15,029 nt of DNA from Actinomycetota bacterium (GTDB lineage Bacteria > Actinomycetota > Thermoleophilia > Solirubrobacterales > Thermoleophilaceae). The position numbers and the translations under genes are program-made. The notes beneath the pieces were generated by a model, which saw only the letters and a list, made by a program, of their open reading frames with translations, ran no database searches and had not been told where the DNA came from. The stretch covers positions 1 through 15,029 of the forward strand of contig VAWV01000143.1 of NCBI GenBank assembly GCA_005883295.1, given 5' to 3'. Each line of letters opens with the position of its first letter. Position 1 is the stretch's first letter. Below, in pieces: positions 1-6,070 of this stretch.

Positions 1-1149
1 TACATCGTCTGTGCAATCGCCAGCGTGGCCATCGTCGCGGCGAGCGGCGGCGTGGCGAGCGCGAGCCGCACCGGCGGCGTGACTGCATCCACCGGGCGGA
101 GCAGCGCCACGGCCTTCGACGGGAGCGGGATGTGGATCTGGTACGTGAACCAGTCGAACGGGGGCTCGATCCCGGGGATCATCGCGAGGGCCCGTGCCCA
201 CAAGGTCCGCACCGTCTTCGTCAAGAGCGGCGACGGGACCACCTACTGGCCGCAGTTCTCGCAGGTGGTGCGTCCCCTTCGGGCGGGCGGGCTCAAGGTC
301 TGCGGCTGGCAGTACGTCTATGGGGACCGTCCCGGTGATGAGGCAACCGTCGCCGCGCAGGCCGTCAAGACCGGCGCCGACTGCTTCGTCATCGACGCCG
401 AGGCCCAGTACGAGGGCAAGTACTCCGCGGCGATCAAGTACATGCGCAAGCTGCGCAGCAAGGCGGGGAAGCACTATCCGATCGGACTCGCCGGCTTCCC
501 GTACGTCGACTACCACCCGTCCTTCCCCTACTCCGTCTTCCTGGGCCCCGGCGGCGCCCAGTTCAACGTCCCCCAGGTGTACTGGAAGGCGATCGGCTAC
601 GGCGTCGACACGGTGATGGGCCACACCTATCTCTGGAACAGGCCCTACGGCCGGCCGATCTACCCGCTCGGGCAGCTCTACCAGGACCCCGCCCGCTCGG
701 AGATCATCCGCTTCCGCAAGTACGCCCGTGCCGAGGGCGCGCGCGGCGTGAGCTGGTGGGACTGGCAGGAGGCCACCAACACGGGCTGGAAGGCGGTCGG
801 CGACCCGCTATCGGCGTTCCACCACGGCGTCGTGAAGGACTACGCCACGCTCAGCCAGGGCGGCGGCTTCTTCGACCTTGTCCTGTGGGCCCAGGAGCAC
901 CTACGCGGGGCGGGGCAGAGCGCGCCGCGCACCGGCGTCTTCGACGGGGCCACCACACGCGCCGTGAAGAAGTTCCAACGGAGCAACGGACTGAAGGTGA
1001 ACGGCAGGATCGACAAGCCCACCTGGATCGCCTTGCTCCGCTACCCCGTGGCGCGGGCGAGCGCGGCCCGGTTGAGCGCGGCGAGCAGCGGCCACAGCAT
1101 GCCGCGTGCCAAGCGCTACGAGATCCCGCCCCCGGCGCTGCGCCACTGA
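1..1149 (+). CDS. Secreted barrel-like protein with C-terminal peptidoglycan-binding domain (5' partial)
   Basis: The frame is open from the first base, so the true start lies before the window; the GTG at 25 sits inside a hydrophobic stretch that looks like the core of a signal peptide ending near an ASA-type cleavage site, so I do not take it as the start. Residues about 39-265 (counted from base 1) read like a TIM-barrel glycoside-hydrolase or DUF1906-type domain: alternating strands and helices, an acidic pair in FVIDAEAQ (D132, E134) at a strand end where such enzymes carry catalytic acids, and aromatic-rich WWDWQ late in the barrel. Residues about 288-348 are a peptidoglycan-binding type 1 domain (VFDGATTRAVKKFQ, then NGRIDKPTW). 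Inferred role: an exported cell-wall-bound enzyme, possibly a muramidase or other glycosidase; substrate unknown. It is convergent with the deacetylase, with 3 bases between the two stops. Confidence 0.85.
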   Translation, partial: YIVCAIASVAIVAASGGVASASRTGGVTASTGRSSATAFDGSGMWIWYVNQSNGGSIPGIIARARAHKVRTVFVKSGDGTTYWPQFSQVVRPLRAGGLKVCGWQYVYGDRPGDEATVAAQAVKTGADCFVIDAEAQYEGKYSAAIKYMRKLRSKAGKHYPIGLAGFPYVDYHPSFPYSVFLGPGGAQFNVPQVYWKAIGYGVDTVMGHTYLWNRPYGRPIYPLGQLYQDPARSEIIRFRKYARAEGARGVSWWDWQEATNTGWKAVGDPLSAFHHGVVKDYATLSQGGGFFDLVLWAQEHLRGAGQSAPRTGVFDGATTRAVKKFQRSNGLKVNGRIDKPTWIALLRYPVARASAARLSAASSGHSMPRAKRYEIPPPALRH

Positions 1150-1152
1150 CCC

Positions 1153-2454
1153 CTAGCCGCCGAGCAGCGCCAGCACGCTCTGGGCGGTCGCCGAGCGGCC
1201 CACGTGGATCCGCGGGATCTCGAGGGGGGCGGCCGTCGATGCCGTGGTGCCGCCCCTGGTCGTGACCGCGAATAGGAACCCGGCTCGCCGCACCGCCGTG
1301 ACCACCCGGGCGTCGAAGGCCCCGTAGGGGTAGGCGAACCAGTACACGGGGTGGCCCAGGATCGCGCGCAGGTCGGCGGCCGAGCCGCCCACCTCGGAGC
1401 GCAGCGCCGCGGCCGGGAGCGCGGGCAGGTTGGGGTGGGTCCTGGTGTGGGCGCCGATGTCCATGCCGGCGGCCTCGAGCTCCCGGATCTGGCGGGTGCT
1501 CAGGAACCCCGGCTCGTGCACGCGCCCGGTGATCACGTAGAAGGTGGCTCTCATCCCGTACCGGCGGAGCGCCGGCAGGACCTGGGTGACGTCGTCCACG
1601 TAGCCGTCGTCCACGGAGACGATCACGGGCTTTCGGGGCAGCGCTGCACCGTGGTAGAGGGCATCGAAGAGCTGCCGCTGGGTGATCGTCGTATAGCCGG
1701 CTGCGTGTATCGCTGCCATCTCGGCCCGGAAGACCGCCGGCTCCACCGTGAGGTCCGGCTGGGACTTCGTGAGCTCGGTCGCGTACACGTGGACCCGGTG
1801 GTAGGTGAGGATGGGAACGCGCACCGTCCGCGACACGGGACGGGCCGGCACGGAGAGGGGCTTGAAGGCCCGCAGCGGTGCCCGCGCGTGGGCCGGCCGG
1901 ACCGCCTGAGCGTGGTGGGCCGCGCCCGTGCCGCCGCCGCCCCCACCGCCGCACCCGCCGGCAATCAGCGCGGCAGCCATCGCCGCGCCCGCTCGGGCAG
2001 CGGCCCAGACGGTCACTCGCGCTCCGTCGCGCATGCGGAACCGACGGTAGAGCGCGTGGGCCTCCGCGCGCTGGTGGCCGGACTCGAGCGTGAGGTGCCA
2101 GCAGCCGCGGTCGAGAGCCCGCCGCTCGGCCTCCTCCAGCAAGGCCATCGCGATCCCCTGGCTGCGCGCGTGCTCCGCCACGATCAGGTCCGGGATCCAG
2201 GCCTCCTCGCTCACGTGGTTGAGCCGCGCGCGGAAGTGGAGCGAACAGAAGGCGACCACCTCGCCACTCGTGGTCTCCGCCACCATGTGGTGCGCATTCG
2301 GGTCGACGACCTGCTGGTAGAAGATCGCGCGGCAGTCGTCGCGCGTGGCGTCGGTCACCTTCGCGCGGCCGAGTTTCTCGAGCAGGTTCGTCACGGCCTC
2401 GAAGTCGTCGCCGCGCGCGGCGCGAATCGTGCTGTCGGAGCGGGCGAGGGGCAT
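1153..2454 (-). CDS. GNAT N-acetyltransferase fused in frame to a lipoprotein-like NodB polysaccharide deacetylase
   Basis: From ATG 2454 the frame gives 433 residues. Residues 1-150 are a GNAT domain, recognisable from the acetyl-CoA loop region (DLIVAEHARSQGIAMALL) and HALYRRF near its end. With no stop, the frame enters a hydrophobic segment ending in ALIAGGC (Cys168) and a Gly-rich linker, which reads as a lipoprotein signal. The rest is a carbohydrate esterase 4 domain: TYHRV (H219), metal-site Asp pair in SVDDGY (282-283), HTRTH (H336, H340), and FAYPYG (373-378). The family removes N- or O-acetyl groups from peptidoglycan or polysaccharide outside the cell. GTG 2016, preceded by GGAG with a 5-base gap, would start the deacetylase alone with its Cys at residue 22, an ideal lipoprotein length. 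So this is either a true bifunctional membrane protein or two genes whose separating stop was lost. Both domain calls are firm; the gene boundary is not. Confidence 0.75.
   Translation of the reverse strand: MPLARSDSTIRAARGDDFEAVTNLLEKLGRAKVTDATRDDCRAIFYQQVVDPNAHHMVAETTSGEVVAFCSLHFRARLNHVSEEAWIPDLIVAEHARSQGIAMALLEEAERRALDRGCWHLTLESGHQRAEAHALYRRFRMRDGARVTVWAAARAGAAMAAALIAGGCGGGGGGGTGAAHHAQAVRPAHARAPLRAFKPLSVPARPVSRTVRVPILTYHRVHVYATELTKSQPDLTVEPAVFRAEMAAIHAAGYTTITQRQLFDALYHGAALPRKPVIVSVDDGYVDDVTQVLPALRRYGMRATFYVITGRVHEPGFLSTRQIRELEAAGMDIGAHTRTHPNLPALPAAALRSEVGGSAADLRAILGHPVYWFAYPYGAFDARVVTAVRRAGFLFAVTTRGGTTASTAAPLEIPRIHVGRSATAQSVLALLGG
2022..2025 (-). promoter_or_regulatory. Possible internal ribosome-binding site for separate deacetylase translation
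   Basis: On the minus strand GGAG stands 5 bases before a GTG (2014-2016) in the frame of the GNAT-deacetylase ORF. A start there would give a lipoprotein signal peptide with the Cys at position 22. This is the main sequence evidence that the deacetylase could be made on its own. Confidence 0.45.
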
Positions 2455-2511
2455 CGGCTCACATTCGACCGGATCGAGTGGAGCGAGCGGCCGGCTGTCA
2501 AGAGCCCGCTC

Positions 2512-3339
2512 GTGGTGTGCGCGTTCAAGGGCTGGAACGACGCCGGCGAGGCGGCGACAGCGGCGCTCGCCTTCCTGATCGACAGCTTCGACGCGACGGA
2601 GGTCGGGCGGATCGACCCCGAGGAGTTCTACGACTTCACGGCGGTGCGCCCGACGGTCCGGCTCAGCGAGGGCCGCACGCGGGTCATCGAGTGGCCCGAG
2701 AACAGCATCCATGCGGCGCAGGTGACCGGCGCGGAGCACGACCTCCTTCTGGTGCAGGGCACCGAGCCGTCTCTGCGGTGGGGGCAGTTCACCGGGATGG
2801 TCGTCGACGCGGCCCGGGAGCTCGACGCGCACATGGTCATCACCCTCGGGGCGCTCCTCGCAGACGTGCCCCACAGCCGCCCGGTGCCGATTACCGGGAT
2901 CGCTTCGAACGGCGAGCTGGTCGAGAAGCTGGGGTACGAGCGCTCCACCTACGAGGGGCCCACCGGCATCGTGGGCGTCCTGCACCACGCCTGCGCCCGG
3001 GCCGGCGTCTCGTCGGTCTCACTGTGGGCGTCGGTCCCGCACTACGTGGCGGCGGCGCCCAACCCCAAGGCGGCCCTGGCGTTGATCCGCAGCTTCGAGG
3101 GCGTGGCCGGCGTCGCGGTCGAGGCGCTCGACCTGGAGGAATCCGCCGAGGACTACGAGCGGCAGGTGAGCGCCGCGGTGGCGAGCGACCCCGAAGTCAA
3201 GAGCTTCGTGGAGCGCCTCGAGCAGACGATCGACGAGATCCAGCCGGAGGTGACCCCGGACCAGATCCCGTCGGCCGACGCGATCGCACGCGACTTCCAG
3301 CGGTTCCTCCGCCAGCGCGGGCCGAACGACCCGCGCTGA
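2512..3339 (+). CDS. PAC2 family (proteasome assembly chaperone-like) protein
   Basis: The PAC2 signature is clear: an early strand followed by KGWNDAGEAATAAL, then LADVPHSRPVPITG in the middle and a conserved helical C-terminus. PAC2 proteins share a fold with eukaryotic proteasome assembly chaperones; in actinobacteria they are widespread, cytosolic, and of unproven function, and proteasome-linked roles are only inferred. The start is uncertain. Recognisable family sequence seems to extend back to about 2464 (FDRIEWSERPAV), but that stretch has no in-frame ATG, GTG or TTG. The first usable codon is GTG 2512, with GTG 2515 next, giving about 275 residues and clipping the first strand. A rare start codon or a sequence error upstream is possible. 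It is divergent from the GNAT-deacetylase gene, whose ATG is at 2454. Confidence 0.8.
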   Translation: MVCAFKGWNDAGEAATAALAFLIDSFDATEVGRIDPEEFYDFTAVRPTVRLSEGRTRVIEWPENSIHAAQVTGAEHDLLLVQGTEPSLRWGQFTGMVVDAARELDAHMVITLGALLADVPHSRPVPITGIASNGELVEKLGYERSTYEGPTGIVGVLHHACARAGVSSVSLWASVPHYVAAAPNPKAALALIRSFEGVAGVAVEALDLEESAEDYERQVSAAVASDPEVKSFVERLEQTIDEIQPEVTPDQIPSADAIARDFQRFLRQRGPNDPR

Positions 3340-3344
3340 CAGAG

Positions 3345-3359
3345 CCCCGGGCGTCGGGG
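3345..3359 (+). terminator. Weak hairpin after the PAC2 gene
   Basis: Five GC pairs (3345-3349 with 3355-3359) enclose a 5-base loop, 5 bases after the PAC2 stop. There is no T-run after it, so it is at best a weak or Rho-assisted terminator. The 92 bases between the PAC2 stop and the S53 frame's stop hold nothing else I recognise. Confidence 0.25.
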
Positions 3360-3431
3360 TCATTCCGGTTCACCCCACTCCCCTCTGCGAGGCAAGCAGC
3401 GCCGGGACTCTCCCGCGAAGAGCGGGCTGAG

Positions 3432-5369
3432 TCAATGCCAGGTGCGGATCGTCGAAGCTTTTCCCCGCACGTTCCGCGCATTTGCTGCCAGCGGGGCTCG
3501 GCTGCCGCGCTGGCGCTCCGCGGCGGCTACTTCTCGGCCGCCGGGCACACGATCCGGTAATCGCAGAAGGAGCAGAGCTCGTACGACGGCTTCGGCTCGA
3601 AGCGGTGGGCCTGGATCCCGTCGGCGATCTCGGCGACCGTGCCGCGCACCCGCTCGAGCTCCTCCTCCGAGTGCGCCACCGGCACCTGTGGCGAAGTCCC
3701 AGCCCCGGGTGGCCGGGTGGAAGCGATTGCTGCCCTTGGTGATGTCGTGGAAGACGAGCCTCGCGATGCTCGGCGTCCTTCCGAACCTGTAGAAGACGGG
3801 GTTCAGGTAGGGGAGCTTCCCGGCTCCGTGCTTCGAGGCGTACTGCTGCACGAGCGCTGTGATCGCCGCCCAGAATGGTGCCGCCGCGCTGGTGCCGCCG
3901 ATCTCGTTCTTGCAGCCGCCGTACAGGCACACGACGTAGCCCGAGGCGGGGTCGGCCGGTCCGCTCACGTCGGGCTCCTGCCGCCTGCCGTTCGAGAACC
4001 GGTTCTGGACACCGGGCCCGGTCTGCCAGCTCGGCCGGGCGTAGAACCTGGTCAGGCCGCCCCCGGTGGCGCCGCCCGAGAAGGGGTTCTCCCAGGCCTG
4101 CTCGTCGAAGTAGCTGCCATCGCTGGCCACCGACAGAAGCGTCCCGCCCACCTGGATGACGTTCGGGCTGCCGTCGGGGAAGCCGATCGAGAGGCTCAGG
4201 TCGCTCGGATCGTGGGTCGCCGAGCACTCGTACGCGCCCGCGTCTCCGGAGGCCTGGTAGATGTTGATCCCTACGGCCAGCGCCGCCGCCACCTGGCGGT
4301 CGATCGCCTGGCGCTCGGCCGCGCCCAGGATGGGGTTGCCCTCGCAGACCCCGTAGGAGATGTTGATGACCTTCGCCCGGCCGTCCGAGACGATCTTGCC
4401 GATGATGTCCGCGAAGTGGGGGAAGAACTCGTTGTCGCCGTTGACCGCCGCCTCGTAGTTGAGGATCTTGGCCTGAGGCGCGATGCCGCGGATCACCTGG
4501 ATGTCGAGCGCGACCTCCCCATTGGCGTCGTTGTTGGAGCTCGTGTCCAGCACCTCGCCGTCTTCCGGCACGGTCACTGACTCCACGGGCGGACCGCTGG
4601 CCTTGGCCACCTGTCGGTCGAAGAGAGCGACGTCGTTCTTGTCGAACGTGCCGAGCGAGAAGATCGCGACGGTCTGGCCGTGGCCCTTGATCCCCTTCTT
4701 CCAAAGCGGCGCGATGTCATAGGCCTTGACCACGTCGATGGGCCTGAGCCCGCCGGCCGGGATGTCGCGCGGATGGATGTCGGGGCGGTTGGACAGGTCG
4801 GACACGCCGTCGACGTAGGCTCCGAGCCCGCCCGGCACCACCGGCTTCGTCTCGGCGGCGTAGTAGCGGGCGCCCGAGCGCGTCGCGTAGTCACCGAAGC
4901 TGAGCCCGAAGACCCGCCGCAGCTGGTCCGCGCGGCCCTCGACCGCGAGGCTCGTGCGCTGCAGCTCACTGCGGCCGACGCGGAGGCCAAGCCCGGTGAG
5001 CCTGCCCCGGAGCTCGCGCAACGACACGTCGGAGAGCCCGAAGCGCTCTCCGAACTGCCTGGGGGTGAGGAACTTGCGATAGACGGGCGAGCCGGGATCC
5101 TGCACCTGCTGGAGGTAGCGCCGGAGCGCCGCGGTGCGGGGCTGATGCAGGACGAGCGAGACCCGGATCCGGCGTTCGGGAGCGGTCGCGCCGACTCGCC
5201 GGCCGCGGTCACCGGTAAGCCCGCCCCGCGGCACGAGCCCGGCCGAGGGATGCGTCGCAGCGTGGCGCGCCGGCGCCGAGGAACCGGGCCGAAGAGCGAG
5301 CGCGGCGGCTGCCACGCCGGCCGCGGCCAGTAGCGCGACGATCGCCGGGGTCGTGCGGCGCATCGTCAT
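3432..5369 (-). CDS. S53 family serine-carboxyl peptidase (kumamolisin-like) with a chimeric C-terminus
   Basis: This is a secreted pre-pro-protease of 645 residues. Residues 7-27 are a signal peptide or signal anchor; about 65-205 are the S53 activation pro-domain; about 215-560 are the catalytic domain. Catalytic residues are visible: E285 and D289 in NGEVALDIQ, oxyanion Asp D376 in ASGDAG, and nucleophile S494 in GGTSAAAP. The calcium site is present (DITKG at 542-546 and GWD to D558). S53 enzymes are usually acid-active endopeptidases or tripeptidyl peptidases that free themselves by cleaving the pro-domain. From residue 563 the sequence stops being S53: the DNA becomes a copy of the helicase 3' end read in another frame, adding 83 low-complexity Arg/Ala-rich residues. 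Only the last few family residues seem lost, so activity may persist. ATG 5369 overlaps the upstream gene's TGA (TGATG); a second ATG lies two codons in. Confidence 0.85.
   Translation of the reverse strand: MTMRRTTPAIVALLAAAGVAAAALALRPGSSAPARHAATHPSAGLVPRGGLTGDRGRRVGATAPERRIRVSLVLHQPRTAALRRYLQQVQDPGSPVYRKFLTPRQFGERFGLSDVSLRELRGRLTGLGLRVGRSELQRTSLAVEGRADQLRRVFGLSFGDYATRSGARYYAAETKPVVPGGLGAYVDGVSDLSNRPDIHPRDIPAGGLRPIDVVKAYDIAPLWKKGIKGHGQTVAIFSLGTFDKNDVALFDRQVAKASGPPVESVTVPEDGEVLDTSSNNDANGEVALDIQVIRGIAPQAKILNYEAAVNGDNEFFPHFADIIGKIVSDGRAKVINISYGVCEGNPILGAAERQAIDRQVAAALAVGINIYQASGDAGAYECSATHDPSDLSLSIGFPDGSPNVIQVGGTLLSVASDGSYFDEQAWENPFSGGATGGGLTRFYARPSWQTGPGVQNRFSNGRRQEPDVSGPADPASGYVVCLYGGCKNEIGGTSAAAPFWAAITALVQQYASKHGAGKLPYLNPVFYRFGRTPSIARLVFHDITKGSNRFHPATRGWDFATGAGGALGGGARAGARHGRRDRRRDPGPPLRAEAVVRALLLLRLPDRVPGGREVAAAERQRGSRAPLAANARNVRGKASTIRTWH
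3527..3685 (-). pseudogene. Detached 3' end of a UvrD-type helicase-nuclease gene
   Basis: Read in the helicase frame, this stretch encodes 52 residues plus TAG, matching residues 1002-1053 of the helicase at 7317-10478 with one change (Ser to Ala in GIQAHRFEP). It keeps the iron-sulfur cysteines in LCSFCDYRIVC and the final CPAAEK. It has no start and no helicase body, so it cannot make a working product. Similarity begins at codon 1002 and ends at the stop. The 17 base differences change 15 codons, 14 of them silently, so both versions were evolving under protein-level selection until recently. It lies inside the S53 frame in a different phase. Confidence 0.9.
3527..3685 (-). repeat. Direct repeat, distal copy
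   Basis: 159 bp in the same orientation as 7317-7475, spaced by exactly 3790 bp, without gaps, at 142 of 159 identical bases by hand alignment. The longest identical run is 23 bases (3645-3667), followed by 21 bases (3572-3592). The flanking sequences on both sides are unrelated to those of the other copy. Confidence 0.9.
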
Positions 5370-6067
5370 CAGAAACCGAGGTCCCCCTGCCAGCGAGCGG
5401 TGTTCACTACCTGATCGAGGCCAGTGAGCACGCCGCGCCGGTGCCGCTCATCGGTGACGGTCGTGACGTACGTGGCCGCGATCGTCAGCTTCCCGTTGGT
5501 GGCGGCCACCGACCCCACCGTGACCGGATCGGCCGTGCCCTGGGGGGTGTCGATCGTGCCCGCATAGTTGGCGCCAACCCCCGCGCGCCATCCCACCGAT
5601 GCACCCAGGATCCTGTGCCACGGACGGGCATCGATCACCAGGTTCCCGATCACGCGACCGCCGAGGTCGTCGATCCGGCGCTTGATCATGGCCTGCGGCG
5701 ACAGCTGGCTGGAGGGAGCTCCCTCGATCCAGAGGAGCGACTCTCCATACCTGGTCGACGCAAGGAGCTCGATGTAGTCGGACGCCTGTCCCTGGACTTT
5801 GAAGGTGCTGCCGTCGTACTCCAGCCGGAACCCGGCCGGGCTCCTGAACGTCTTGAGGTTCGCGAGCGGCTTTCCGCTTGGTGGTGCGCAGGGCGCCCCG
5901 GGCGGGCAGAGCACCTTCGCCGGTGCCGGCTTGCGCAGGGCGACCACGCCGATGGCGGCGCCCACGAAGAGCGCGAGAAGGGCGCCCGCCCCGATCAGCG
6001 TCCGCCGACGGCCGAGGCGGCTCCCCGCCGAGCCGCGCGGCCGAGGCTGACCTGTCTCGGCAGCCAC
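5369..6067 (-). CDS. Single-pass membrane-anchored protein of unknown function
   Basis: I do not recognise the family. The 232-residue product has a basic, Pro/Gly-rich N-terminus, one membrane segment at about 22-44, a short Pro/Cys stretch (VLCPPGAPC), and an extracytoplasmic domain of about 160 residues predicted to be mostly beta-strand (LEYDGSTFKV, LLWIEGAP, LTIAATYVTTV). The layout resembles surface proteins with a PsbP- or DUF-type sandwich, but I cannot assign one. It starts at GTG 6067 with a strong AGGAGG 7 bases upstream. It lies 3 bases after the PrsW-like gene and shares one base with the S53 start, so all three are surely co-transcribed. Possible roles are a partner, substrate or inhibitor of the secreted protease; this is inference from position only. 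Confidence 0.8.
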   Translation of the reverse strand: MAAETGQPRPRGSAGSRLGRRRTLIGAGALLALFVGAAIGVVALRKPAPAKVLCPPGAPCAPPSGKPLANLKTFRSPAGFRLEYDGSTFKVQGQASDYIELLASTRYGESLLWIEGAPSSQLSPQAMIKRRIDDLGGRVIGNLVIDARPWHRILGASVGWRAGVGANYAGTIDTPQGTADPVTVGSVAATNGKLTIAATYVTTVTDERHRRGVLTGLDQVVNTARWQGDLGF

Positions 6068-6070
6068 GCC

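Noticed and set aside
1912..1970. G/C-rich tract in the deacetylase (Gly run after the Cys)
   Set aside because: It encodes a plausible Gly-rich linker after a lipoprotein Cys, so I do not treat it as a repeat element, though it is a spot where sequencing errors could arise.
1351..2511. Plus-strand extension of the PAC2 frame far upstream
   Set aside because: It runs antisense through the GNAT-deacetylase gene and shows no PAC2 similarity before about 2464.
2455..2988. Minus-strand extension of the GNAT frame upstream of ATG 2454
   Set aside because: It is antisense to the clear PAC2 coding sequence and has no domain; the GNAT domain starts right after ATG 2454.
3487..3514. 7-bp inverted repeat with a 14-base loop downstream of the helicase remnant
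   Set aside because: The loop is long, there is no T-run, and such pairs are common by chance in GC-rich DNA.
3639..4580. 313-residue plus-strand frame opposite the S53 gene
   Set aside because: Composition and lack of motifs mark it as an antisense shadow.
3370..4704. 444-residue minus-strand frame overlapping the S53 gene
   Set aside because: It is a Arg/Gly/Pro-rich shadow of the S53 frame; the S53 catalytic motifs are all in the other frame.
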